Source: CAWCUZ01 sp963798795
GTDB lineage: Bacteria > Acidobacteriota > Vicinamibacteria > Vicinamibacterales > SCN-69-37
Assembly (NCBI GenBank): GCA_963798795.1
Contig: CAWCUZ010000001.1
Location: 1,364,001 to 1,428,000 of the forward strand
Direction: 5' to 3'
DNA: 64,000 nt
In this document: piece after piece, positions 54,307 to 62,242 of the stretch
Layout of the letters: each line of letters begins with the position of its first letter
How positions within the stretch are numbered: position 1 is the stretch's first letter
Made by a program: the position numbers and the translations under genes
Notes under the pieces: generated by a model
The model's input: only the letters and a program-made list of their open reading frames with translations
Told to the model about the DNA's origin: nothing
Databases searched by the model: none

Positions 54307-55619
54307 CGGGCACCGTCCTGCCGCCGCCCACCGCCGGGCCGCTTCTGCTCGAGCATCTGGAGGTACGACTCGAGCCGGTTCTTGATGTTCGCGGCCGAGA
54401 AGTAGCGCGGGTCCACCAGGTCGCTCTCGATGAACCCGCCCGGCCGGCCGGACCGCGCCTCCACTTCGCGCAGGATGTGGAGCTGCCCCGCGCTGAACGA
54501 GTTGCAGCTCTTGACGGAGTTGATCAGGAAGCCGTCGGCGTCGTACTCACGCACGTACCGAACGATCAGGTCGATGCGCGAGGGCAGGTTCAGGTTCGTG
54601 TAGCAGCCGAGGCAGTACTCGGCCAGCGTCTCGAGCGGCCGCGACGGATCGTGGCGGAAGCCGAGGTCGTACACGCCGCCGACCTTCGAATACGTCGACG
54701 CCACCGCCACCGCGCCCTCGTCGGCGAACATCTTCCAGAACTGCCGGAAGCTGGTCCAGTTGGGCGGCCCCTCCACCACCACGCGGAACCGCTCGCGCTC
54801 CACCTCGCCGTCCGGCGTGACCGGCCCCTTCTTCTGGGCGATGCGTTCGGTGATCTCCTCGCGCAGGGCCCGGTAGTACTCGACCGCCTCGGGCGTGCCG
54901 CGGAAGGCGCTGAAGATCGGTCCGACGTAGTACACCGCACCGAAGTAGGCGTCGATCGGCGACGGCCGCTGTTTCGCCGATTGCAGCACCCACACGAGGT
55001 CGTCCTCGGCCTGCGCCGACAGCGCGAGATGCTCCCGGAGGCGATCCTCGTCGTACGCGCGCCCCGAAATGCGCTCGAGCGCCGGGATCACCTCCGTGCG
55101 CAGCTGCTTGACGACGTAGTCCCGCATGCCGGGCGTGATCCGTCCCTGCGCCTGATACGGCACGTGCAGCATCGCGACCGGCCGCTGGTATTCCTCGCGA
55201 AGCACCTCGAACCATTTCAGGAAGGTGAAACAGCCGGTGTACGAGAGCAGCAGCAGGTCGGGCGTCGGCAGGCGCTGGCCGGTCGGGCCGACATTTCCGG
55301 ACTTCATCATCCCGACGTCGCTCTTGACGTACGTGCAGACATCCTCGGAGTGGCCGAGCTTCTCGGCCACGGCGATGTACTCGGCCGTCTTGCCGCGCAT
55401 CGCCGACTGCAGCGCGTTGATCTCCGGCAGCACCGGCAGCAGGCCGAAGCTCAGCAGCAGCTCCGTCAGGTTGCCGGGCACGAACGTGTAGACGGACTTC
55501 TCGCCGCTCTCCGGCACGGCCGCGAGCCGGTCGAAGTGCCGCGCGATCATCTCCTTCTGCCGGACCTGGCTGGCGTCCTTGCGAACCTCGGGCGGCGACG
55601 CGGTGGCGGGTGCGCTCAT
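54303..55619 (-). CDS. bcrB: Benzoyl-CoA reductase subunit B
   Basis: 438 residues, exactly the length of Thauera BcrB. It is a 2-hydroxyglutaryl-CoA dehydratase D-type subunit that binds substrate and an iron-sulfur cluster. Conserved blocks are KSVYTFVPGNLTELLLSFGL, the cluster cysteine SYTGCFTFLKWFEVL, the AVYYVGPIFSAFRGTPE segment, ASTYSKVGGVYDLGF, EYCLGCYTNLNLPSRID and SVKSCNSFSAGQ. The ATG at 55619 overlaps the bcrC stop and its stop overlaps bcrA, so the subunits are made in order. It forms the reducing site with BcrC. Confidence 0.94.
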   Translation of the reverse strand: MSAPATASPPEVRKDASQVRQKEMIARHFDRLAAVPESGEKSVYTFVPGNLTELLLSFGLLPVLPEINALQSAMRGKTAEYIAVAEKLGHSEDVCTYVKSDVGMMKSGNVGPTGQRLPTPDLLLLSYTGCFTFLKWFEVLREEYQRPVAMLHVPYQAQGRITPGMRDYVVKQLRTEVIPALERISGRAYDEDRLREHLALSAQAEDDLVWVLQSAKQRPSPIDAYFGAVYYVGPIFSAFRGTPEAVEYYRALREEITERIAQKKGPVTPDGEVERERFRVVVEGPPNWTSFRQFWKMFADEGAVAVASTYSKVGGVYDLGFRHDPSRPLETLAEYCLGCYTNLNLPSRIDLIVRYVREYDADGFLINSVKSCNSFSAGQLHILREVEARSGRPGGFIESDLVDPRYFSAANIKNRLESYLQMLEQKRPGGGRRQDGAR

Positions 55620-56796
55620 ACGGGGCTCCACAGCTTGATCGAGTCGGCAAACGTGCCGGCCTGCTCGCGAATGACCTGGAACTGACCGCTGTTCTCCGAG
55701 GTACTTGAATGCCGTCCAGGGCAGCCCGCGCCGCTCCACGGCCCGGACGGCCATCGGCTGGTCGAGCAGTGCCGGATCGCAGAAGCTCGGCGCGCAGAAC
55801 AGCACGCCCTCGGCGCCGCTCGCCGCCGCGCGCGCGACGAGTTCGTCGCCCTTGACACCCTCGGCCACGTAACGCGTCGGGCTGGCCACGGCGTCCTCGA
55901 GGAACGCGGTGACCAGGGTGTCCAGCGGGTCGTCGTCGTCGAGCGGCAGATCCGATCGGATCCACCGATGAATCTGCACGAAGTCGTCGTCGACGATGTA
56001 GCAGCCGGCGCGTTCGAGGGTCTTGATGAGGCCGAGCGGCGGCTGCTCGCAGAACGACCCCGCGAGCAGGACGCGCGCCTGGTCGAGCGGCCGGCGGGTC
56101 TCGTCCTCGCCGGCCAACTCGAGATAGGCGGCCAGCATCGGCGTGGCGTCCTCGACGGGCAGCACCAGGGCCGCGCGCAGCAGGACGTACAGCTCGGACG
56201 TCGGCACCTTCCAGGGCGCCTCTCGTCTCAGCGCGTACAGGTCGCGCACGAGCCGGCGGTTCTCATTGAACAGGGCGATCGACGCGTGCAGCGCCGCCGC
56301 GTCGTACGGACGGGCGCCCTGTTCGACGAGCGCGCGCGACAGCTCTTCGAGCTCCTGCCGCCAGAACGCGCCGCCGACGGCGGGGTCGAAATTCTGCGGC
56401 ACGTCGAGGTACCGCACGAGCTTGCCGGGAAAGAGCATCTGCCACATGCCGGACAGATTGCGGATGACGTCGCAGATGGCCGGGAACAGCATGCCGTCGA
56501 GCGGGTCGAGGCTGCCATTGAGCCCGAGCTCCACCGTGCTGCGCGGGATGTGGCAGATGTAGGACTGGTAGGTACGCGTCGCCCTTGATGATCTCGAGGT
56601 CGTCGCGGCCGCCCATCAACCCGACGGGCAGCACACCCTGCGCGTGGAGCAGTTCGCGCGGGACGTAGATCGGCATGTAGCCGATCGCCAGACCGCCCGT
56701 CCGCGCCTTCCACTCGCGCACCGAGGCGAGACGATAGTCGCGAAACAGCGCGTCGGCGCGTTCGACCAGGGCGGTGAGGGCGTCAGCCTGGCTCAT
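55616..56796 (-). CDS. bcrC: Benzoyl-CoA reductase subunit C (two frameshifts)
   Basis: 392 residues after removing two extra bases, near the 386 of Thauera BcrC. The N-terminus has WKARTGGLAIGYMPIYVPRE, GRDDLEIIKGDAY, then QSYICHIPRSTVELGLNG after the first break at 56571, where an extra base adjoins GTAC. Cluster cysteines lie in SFCEQPPLGLIK and FCAPSFCDPAL. A second extra base at 55700, also next to GTAC, precedes the end SENSGQFQVIREQAGTFAD. Both junctions, to dch upstream and bcrB downstream, keep the ATGA overlap, which argues that the gene is intact in the organism. Confidence 0.92.
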
Positions 56797-57566
56797 GAGT
56801 GGCTCCATTTCGGCGGACGTTTCTCGAGAAACGCCTGCAGGCCTTCGACGGCGTCGCGCGTCGACATCAACTGATCGAGGTAGAGCCCCTCGATTGAGGG
56901 CAGCTCGGCATCGAGCCGGGCGCGCAGGCCCATGCGAGCGGCGCGCACCGCGAGCCGCAGGCTGGACGCGGAGTGCGGCAGCAGGTGCTTGCGCGCGTAG
57001 GCCAGCGCGGCGGCGGCCGGATCGTCGCCCGTCAGCTCGTCGGCGAGCCCGATGCGCAGCGCCGCCTCCGCGTCGATGCTGCGGCCGCTGAGCAGCAGGT
57101 CCTCCGCGGCGCCGCGCCCGACGCGCTCGGTGAGCACGACCGACGCCACCGGCGCGAACACCCCGAGCGCGATTTCGGGCTGCCCGAACTTCGCGTCGTG
57201 CGACGCGAACACGCGATGGCAGAGCGAGACCAGCTCGAGGCCACCCCCGAGGCACTGCCCGCGCACGGCCGCCAGTATCACGACGCCGCTGTCGAGGAGC
57301 GCGGCAATCAGGTCGTCGAAACGGCTGAACATGCCGGCGACCTGGTCCGGCAGATGTTCCTGCACGCTGGCGCCGAACGAGAAGTGCGTGCCCTCGCCCT
57401 CGAGGCAGATGGCACGCAGCGCTTCGGCGTCGGCCGCCTCCTGAAAGACGCGCGTCAGCGCGTCCATCAGGGCGCCGTCGAGGATGTTCCCCTTCGACCC
57501 GCCCAGCGTGACGCGCCAGCACGCGCCGCCCTCGAGCCGCTCGACCCGCACGGGATCGTCGGTCAT
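56793..57566 (-). CDS. dch: Cyclohexa-1,5-diene-1-carbonyl-CoA hydratase
   Basis: 257 residues, the normal size. A crotonase-fold hydratase with TLGGSKGNILDGALM near the start, FSFGASVQEHLPDQV, the oxyanion-hole region LAAVRGQCLGGGLELVSLCH and SHDAKFGQPEIALGVFAP. The EHLP loop and C-terminal LEKRPPKWSH are typical of Dch rather than general enoyl-CoA hydratases. It adds water to the dienoyl-CoA made by the reductase to give 6-hydroxycyclohex-1-ene-1-carbonyl-CoA. Its stop overlaps bcrC. Confidence 0.92.
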   Translation of the reverse strand: MTDDPVRVERLEGGACWRVTLGGSKGNILDGALMDALTRVFQEAADAEALRAICLEGEGTHFSFGASVQEHLPDQVAGMFSRFDDLIAALLDSGVVILAAVRGQCLGGGLELVSLCHRVFASHDAKFGQPEIALGVFAPVASVVLTERVGRGAAEDLLLSGRSIDAEAALRIGLADELTGDDPAAAALAYARKHLLPHSASSLRLAVRAARMGLRARLDAELPSIEGLYLDQLMSTRDAVEGLQAFLEKRPPKWSHS

Positions 57567-57581
57567 CGTCTGCTCCAGAGT

Positions 57582-57609
57582 CCCCGGGGCTGAAGCCCCT
57601 GGGCTCCAT
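57582..57609. repeat. Family A palindrome inside the operon
   Basis: CCCCGGGGCTGAAGCCCCTG followed by GGCTCCAT fills most of the 48-bp gap between the GNAT and dch genes. It has the same tail as the copies at 52.1 and 60.6 kb. Confidence 0.7.
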
Positions 57610-57614
57610 TCCGA

Positions 57615-58076
57615 TCAGTCATTCACGTCACGCTCCAGCTCGACGAACGATCCGCCGGCGAAACCGTTCGAGCGGAAAAACGCGAGCAGCGGCACGTCGT
57701 TGCGCCGCACCATCGTCCGCACCGTCGACACGCCCTGCCGCCGGAAGCGGCGCCGCGCCTCCGCGACCAGCGCGCTGCCGATGCCGCGATGGGCGGCGCC
57801 GGGATCGACCGCCACGGCGAAGATCCAGCCGCACGGCTCGGATCCGAATTCGAACGCCCGGATTTCCCCGAGCAGATAGCCGGCGATCCGGCCGGCGTCT
57901 GCCGCGGCCAGCCCGACGCGCGACCGCGCGTGCCCGGCGTCGAGGAACTCGCGCAGGATGCCGCGCCAGTACGCCGTCTTGCAGCGGCCGGTGTGCCGCG
58001 CGTCGATCCGGGCCACGTCAGCCAGGTCGGCGGACGAGAGCGGCCGAATCGACATGCGCGCCACCGCGCGCGTCAT
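57615..58076 (-). CDS. GNAT acetyltransferase inside the benzoyl-CoA operon
   Basis: 153 residues. MSIRPLSSADLADVARIDAR opens the Gcn5-related fold; the acetyl-CoA loop is VAVDPGAAHRGIGSALVAEA and the end has VPLLAFFRSNGFAGG. A region EFGSEPCGWIF resembles EFG-X-EP of the second GNAT near the Rrf2 gene. The ATG at 58076 overlaps the oah stop; an internal ATG at MSIRPL could also start translation. Proteins of this kind acetylate lysines or small amines. One of the two GNATs may control acyl-CoA synthetases, the other may make the inducer; the assignment is open. Confidence 0.8.
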   Translation of the reverse strand: MTRAVARMSIRPLSSADLADVARIDARHTGRCKTAYWRGILREFLDAGHARSRVGLAAADAGRIAGYLLGEIRAFEFGSEPCGWIFAVAVDPGAAHRGIGSALVAEARRRFRRQGVSTVRTMVRRNDVPLLAFFRSNGFAGGSFVELERDVND

Positions 58077-59176
58077 GAGGCCACCGGCGTCCGGCCGTGC
58101 GCGCGCTGGAGAATCTCCTCGACCAGCGCGTCCGACCACACCGCGCCTTCGGCCAGCCGCCGGCGCAGCAGCAGGAAGTCGGCTTCGCGGCAGGCCTTGG
58201 TGCCCTCGTTGAACGCGCGGAAGCCGGCGCGCGCCTCGGTCATCATGTTGAGGCCCAGCCACGCACGATTCGTTTCCTTGTTGGCGTCCCAGTGTTCGAG
58301 CTTGTGCTTGCGGACGCTCTCGACCGTCTTGGAGAGACAGCCGGGAAATGTCTGCGCCAGCTTCAGCACCAGCGCGTTGACCTCGCGGTCGAGCGGCGTG
58401 AGGTCGATCTCGCCGCGCGCCAGGACGGCCCTGGCAGCCTCCCGCTCGGCGCCCTGCTTGGATTCGCCAAAGACGACCCGGCCCGCCTCCACCCAGCGGT
58501 CGGTCACGACCATCGGATTCGGCAGGAAGCGGCCGTCCACCTTCAATGCAGGCACGACGGCCGTGAGCAGGCCGAGACGGCTCGCCTTGTGCGCGCTCCA
58601 CGGCTCGCACACCGTGCAGCTCTCCATGGCGGCTTCGACGCCGACGAACAGCGGCAGCAAATCCGTACTGCCGCCGTCGGGCGCAGACCCGTGGCGCGGA
58701 CCGGCCTGGCCGAACTGGGCGAGGTCCTGCGCGATCGAGAAGTCGCACGCCATCCCGATTTCCTGGCCGCCGCCGATGCGCATGCCGTTCACGCGGCAGA
58801 TCACCGGCTTGTCGCACATCAGGATGGCGCTGACCATGTCGTTGAAGAGCCGCATGTACTGGCGGTATTCCTCGGGCCGGCCGGCGTAGGTACTCGGCGT
58901 ATCCTTCGTGTTGCCGCCGGTGCAGAAGGCCCTCGTGCCGGCGCCCGTGAATACGACCGCGACCGCCGCGCGATCGTTCGACGCGCGGCGCATCCCCAGA
59001 ATCACGCCCTTCACCATCTCCGTCGTGTAGGAGTTGAACTGCGACGGGTTGTCGAGCGTGATCCAGACCGCGTGCAGACCGGGCACGTCGCGCCCGCCGG
59101 CGTCCTGGAACGCGCGGCAGTCGTAGCGGATGCCGGGTACGGCCTGCGGTTCGACGAGGTCGTGGTTCTTCAGCAT
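58073..59176 (-). CDS. oah: 6-oxocyclohex-1-ene-1-carbonyl-CoA hydrolase
   Basis: 367 residues, slightly shorter than the 377 of the Thauera enzyme. The crotonase core has WITLDNPSQFNSYTTEMVKG, VFTGAGTRAFCTGGNTKD, VICRVNGMRIGGGQEIGMAC, GPRHGSAPDGGSTDLLPLFV and later PNPMVVTDRWVEAGRVVFGE. The long C-terminal helical extension distinguishes Oah from ordinary hydratases. It opens the ring hydrolytically to yield 3-hydroxypimeloyl-CoA. It lies 2 bp after had and overlaps the GNAT start. Confidence 0.94.
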   Translation of the reverse strand: MLKNHDLVEPQAVPGIRYDCRAFQDAGGRDVPGLHAVWITLDNPSQFNSYTTEMVKGVILGMRRASNDRAAVAVVFTGAGTRAFCTGGNTKDTPSTYAGRPEEYRQYMRLFNDMVSAILMCDKPVICRVNGMRIGGGQEIGMACDFSIAQDLAQFGQAGPRHGSAPDGGSTDLLPLFVGVEAAMESCTVCEPWSAHKASRLGLLTAVVPALKVDGRFLPNPMVVTDRWVEAGRVVFGESKQGAEREAARAVLARGEIDLTPLDREVNALVLKLAQTFPGCLSKTVESVRKHKLEHWDANKETNRAWLGLNMMTEARAGFRAFNEGTKACREADFLLLRRRLAEGAVWSDALVEEILQRAHGRTPVAS

Positions 59177-59178
59177 GA

Positions 59179-60252
59179 TCAGGACTCCGGGACGAGGACG
59201 ATGCGGCGCGCCGCCCCGCCGGCGTGCAGTTCGGCGAAGACGTCGTTGATCGAGGCCATGGGCCGCCGCTCGATGAACGGCTCGAGCGCGATGCGCCCCT
59301 GCAGCACGAGGTCGCGCACGGCCGGATAGTGCTCCGGCAGACAGCCCCAGTTGCCCTGCACCGTCGCGTCGAACGCCATGACGTTCGAGAGCCGGATCTC
59401 GACGGCTTTCGGGGTGTACCCGACCACCGAGAGATAGCCGCCCGGACCGAGCAGGCCGAAGGCCGTGCTCTGCCCCACCGGCGTACCGGACGTTTCGACG
59501 ATGCGGGTGCGCCAGGTCGGGATCTTCCGCGCCTCAGCGAATTCGCGCACGCCGCGCCGGAGCGTCCTGAAGTCGAGCGCTGTCGCGTTGAACGTCGCGT
59601 CGGCGCCGTGCGTCGTCATCGCCGCCAGTCGCCCGTCGTCCACGTCGATGGCCACCACGGCCGCACCCAGCGCGTGCGCGATCTGGACGCCGAAGCCGCC
59701 CACGCCGCCGGCGCCGACGAACACGGCGAGGTCGCCGGCCGCGAGACCGCTGCGGACGATCGCCTGGTACGGCGTGGACACGGCATCGGCAATCACCGAC
59801 AGCGCCTCGAGCGTGAGGCCCTGCGGATTGACGTCGCGGTTCGCGAGATCGGGCACCGGGCACAGGCCCCGGGCCGGTACCCGCACGTGTGTCCCGAAGC
59901 CGCCGTGGACGTCGCTGCCGGGAAAGATCTGGCGCGGGCAGACCTGGCCGTGGCCCGCGCGGCACGCGTCGCACTCACCGCACGGCAGGACGGCGGGCAC
60001 GACGACCGCGCGGCCGATCCAGGACTCGGCGCCCGGCCCGGTCCCGATGACCCGGCCGCTGATCTCGTGGCCGAGGGTGAGCGGGAACGGATGCCGGGTC
60101 GGCACGCCCTCATAGAAGAACCCGAGGTCCGTGTGGCACACGCCGCACCCGGCGACCTGGACGATGACGTCGCCGGCCCCGGGCTGCTCCTCGCGCGGCC
60201 GGAACTGCATGGGCGCGCCGGCCTGTTCGACGATCCACGACGCAAGCTGCAT
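59179..60252 (-). CDS. had: 6-hydroxycyclohex-1-ene-1-carbonyl-CoA dehydrogenase
   Basis: 357 residues. A zinc-dependent medium-chain dehydrogenase: catalytic zinc GCGVCHTDLGFFYEGVPTRH, GHEISGRVIG, structural zinc CGECDACRAGHGQVC, NAD motif AVFVGAGGVGGFGVQIAHAL, and VVGYTPKAVEIRLSNVMAFD. The VPTRHPFPLTLGHEI and LSNVMAFDA blocks match Had of Thauera. It oxidises the 6-hydroxy product of Dch with NAD+. It is the first gene after the promoter and operator at 60280-60330, with its ATG 28 bp downstream of the palindrome. Confidence 0.94.
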   Translation of the reverse strand: MQLASWIVEQAGAPMQFRPREEQPGAGDVIVQVAGCGVCHTDLGFFYEGVPTRHPFPLTLGHEISGRVIGTGPGAESWIGRAVVVPAVLPCGECDACRAGHGQVCPRQIFPGSDVHGGFGTHVRVPARGLCPVPDLANRDVNPQGLTLEALSVIADAVSTPYQAIVRSGLAAGDLAVFVGAGGVGGFGVQIAHALGAAVVAIDVDDGRLAAMTTHGADATFNATALDFRTLRRGVREFAEARKIPTWRTRIVETSGTPVGQSTAFGLLGPGGYLSVVGYTPKAVEIRLSNVMAFDATVQGNWGCLPEHYPAVRDLVLQGRIALEPFIERRPMASINDVFAELHAGGAARRIVLVPES

Positions 60253-60279
60253 GGGCTGGCGGCCTCCGCCGCCTAAATC

Positions 60280-60330
60280 GGTAAATCAGTACTGATTTAC
60301 CTATATACGCCCATCCGGGCGGGACGTCAA
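60280..60330 (-). promoter_or_regulatory. Promoter and palindromic operator of the benzoyl-CoA operon
   Basis: On the minus strand TTGACG (60325-60330) and TATATA (60302-60307) are 17 bp apart, a near-consensus sigma-70 promoter. A perfect 22-bp palindrome with half-site GGTAAATCAGT covers 60280-60301, from the base after the -10 box to about +15. A repressor bound here would block initiation. The Rrf2 product of the same operon is the obvious candidate. No second copy of the palindrome was noticed in the window. Confidence 0.8.
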
Positions 60331-60455
60331 GGGCGCCGGGGTTGCCCTACCGCTCCGGCGTTCGCAGCGCGTCGATGTCGGCGAGGTCCTTCGGCCGACC
60401 GGCGGCTCGCTGGTTTCTGAGAAAGGCCTCGCGGCCGAGGAAGGGCACCTGGTGG

Positions 60456-60554
60456 GCGCCGGCGGGGCTGGCGCTCGTCGTCCTGCTCGCCTGCTACCTG
60501 CCGGCGCGCCGCGCGGCGCGGGTCGATCCGGTCGCCGTCCTGCGCGGGTTGTGA
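60456..60554 (+). pseudogene. C-terminal scrap of an ABC permease
   Basis: The plus strand reads WAPAGLALVVLLACYLPARR and AARVDPVAVLRGL before a stop at 60554, the standard ending of a MacB/FtsX-type permease. Nothing of the rest of the gene is present; the 240-bp gap beyond had contains only this and the promoter. Confidence 0.7.
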
Positions 60555-60928
60555 CGCGGTCCCCGCGTCTGAAGACCCGGGGCTCCAGGTTGCGGACGGG
60601 CGTGCCTCGGCTGATACACGCCCAGCGAACCGCCGCCCGGCAGCGTGATCTCGGTGAGCGCGCCCCACGGCGCCTGGTGCACCGTGCCGCACATCACCTT
60701 CTTGTGCTTCATCGCCGCGACGAAGTCCGCCAGGTCATCGACCATCAGATAGATCTCGTGGCGGCCGTTGCCCTCGGCCGGATGCACGGCCAGTTCCGCG
60801 GGTGGCAGCCCGAAGATGAGCCAGCCGCCGCCCGCGTCGACATGCGGGAACCCGAGCACGTCGCGCAGGAACGCGCGATCCGCTTCGGCGTCCGAACTGT
60901 AGACAATCGCATGGGCACCGATAATCAT
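60494..60928 (-). CDS. VOC (glyoxalase-like) family protein
   Basis: 144 residues from ATG 60928. IIGAHAIVYSSDAEADRAFL, RDVLGFPHVDAGGGWLIFGL, AVHPAEGNGRHEIYLMVDDL, and ALTEITLPGGGSLGVYQPRH form a single vicinal-oxygen-chelate domain of about 115 residues. After GVYQPRHARP the frame runs into a family A repeat (PGAPGLQTRG) and the antisense of the permease scrap, so the natural stop has been lost. It could be an enzyme of small-molecule metabolism or a resistance-like protein; no substrate is evident. Confidence 0.75.
   Translation of the reverse strand: MIIGAHAIVYSSDAEADRAFLRDVLGFPHVDAGGGWLIFGLPPAELAVHPAEGNGRHEIYLMVDDLADFVAAMKHKKVMCGTVHQAPWGALTEITLPGGGSLGVYQPRHARPQPGAPGLQTRGPRHNPRRTATGSTRAARRAGR
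60561..60590. repeat. Family A palindrome
   Basis: CCCCGCGTCTGAAGACCCGG followed by GGCTCCAG. It ends the permease scrap and the coding part of the VOC gene, and is read in frame as GAPGLQTRG on the minus strand. Confidence 0.7.
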
Positions 60929-60968
60929 GAGGAGCTCTGGGCAGAAGAGTGTAGATCAAAGGTCGGAC

Positions 60969-61119
60969 CCAGGGTGCCAGGGTCCCCAGGTCCCAGGGTT
61001 CGCGGAACGAACTGACGCGCGCCGTCGCTTTCCGGACGAAGCTGGCCAGCGAAAGCGCGTTCGACGACCCTCGGACCCAGCGACGTTCGGACCTTGGGAC
61101 CTTGGGACCTTGGCACCCT
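60969..61119. repeat. Imperfect long inverted repeat with 8-bp tandem units
   Basis: The left arm (about 60969-61001) has AGGGTGCCAGGGTCCCCAGG, and the right arm (about 61087-61119) has three tandem GGACCTTG units then GCACCCTT. The arms are reverse complements with several mismatches and enclose about 85 bp. It separates the divergent VOC and glycosyltransferase genes. Confidence 0.6.
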
Positions 61120-61120
61120 T

Positions 61121-62242
61121 ATGCGAATTCTGATCACCAACGGCCGGCTCGACAACCGCGGCGGGGCCGAGTGGTTCGTCCAGGATCTGGCCCGCGGACT
61201 CGAGCGGCTCGGCCATCAGACGCTCGCCTACACGAGCGACCCGGGCTATCGCCCGCGCCTCGTCGACAACGACCTGATGCCGGTCGCCACCGACCTCGAG
61301 CACCTGCCGTACCGGCCCGACATTATTCACGCGCAGCATCACCTCGACGCGATGACGGCCCTCACGGCCCTGCCCGGCGTGCCGGCCATCTACCACTGCC
61401 ATGGCGCCGTGTGGCGCGAGAGCCCGCCGCGGCATCCGCGCATCTATCACTACGTCGCGGTGTCGGTGACGCAGCGGCACCGCATGATGACCGAGGCGAA
61501 CCTCGCCGCCGACGACCTCACGGTGGTGCTGAACAGCGTCGACCTCGATCGGTTCCGCACGGTCCGGACGCCGCCGCCGCGACCGCGCCGCGCCCTGTTC
61601 TTCAACAAACGCCATCGCGAAGGCAGCGAGACGCGCGAGGCCGTTCGCGAAGCGGCCGAGCGTCACGGTCTGGATTTCGAGATCGCCGGCTGGCCGTTCG
61701 ACGGCAGCGCGCCGATCGCGCCCGAGACGGTGCTGCCGCAGTACGACCTCGTGTTCGCGTCCGGCCGCTCGGCCATCGAAGCGCTGGCCTGCGGATGCGC
61801 CGTCGTCGTGCTCGGCCGGACGAGCTGCGGCGAACTCGTGCGGCCCGACACCTACGATCGCTATCGCCAGGTGAACTTCGCGATTGCGGTGAATTCGCCG
61901 CCGCCGTCCGCGGATGCGGTGGCCGCGGAGATCGACCGGTACTCGCCGGACGGCTGCCGCGAGGTCACCGCCCGCCTGCGCACGGAGGCCGACATCCGCC
62001 TGTCCGTCGACACGCTGCTGCGGCTGTATCGGGACGTGGTCGACCGCCACCAGCGCGCCGTGCCCGACCCGCGCGCCGAGAGCCTCGCGGTGTCGTCGTA
62101 CCTGCGCTCGCTCGTGCCGCTCGTCAACACCACCGATCGTCTGCTCGGCGGACACTGGTCGTCGCCCGACCGCGCGAGCCGGTTCGAGCAACTGCGGGCG
62201 CAGGTCGCCCGGCTCGAACAACGGATCGAGGACTTCACGTGA
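61121..62242 (+). CDS. Glycosyltransferase (GT-B fold)
   Basis: 373 residues from ATG 61121. RILITNGRLDNRGGAEWFVQ, DLARGLERLGHQTLAYTS and DIIHAQHHLDAMTAL belong to a GT4-like N-domain, and SGRSAIEALACGCAVVVLG is a donor-site EX7E variant. The C-terminal 100 residues (VNFAIAVNSPPPSADAVAAE, VTARLRTEADIRLSVDTLL, YLRSLVP) form a helical tail with a final coiled coil, duplicated as a remnant at 22485-22801. The stop overlaps the Mur-ligase-like start. It probably works with that protein on one glycan. Confidence 0.82.
   Translation: MRILITNGRLDNRGGAEWFVQDLARGLERLGHQTLAYTSDPGYRPRLVDNDLMPVATDLEHLPYRPDIIHAQHHLDAMTALTALPGVPAIYHCHGAVWRESPPRHPRIYHYVAVSVTQRHRMMTEANLAADDLTVVLNSVDLDRFRTVRTPPPRPRRALFFNKRHREGSETREAVREAAERHGLDFEIAGWPFDGSAPIAPETVLPQYDLVFASGRSAIEALACGCAVVVLGRTSCGELVRPDTYDRYRQVNFAIAVNSPPPSADAVAAEIDRYSPDGCREVTARLRTEADIRLSVDTLLRLYRDVVDRHQRAVPDPRAESLAVSSYLRSLVPLVNTTDRLLGGHWSSPDRASRFEQLRAQVARLEQRIEDFT

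Noticed and set aside
52130..56796. The four-gene set as a 2-hydroxyacyl-CoA dehydratase with activator
   Set aside because: Two distinct ASKHA subunits, the long BcrA, and adjacent dch, oah and had are specific to benzoyl-CoA reductase; dehydratases have a single activator subunit.
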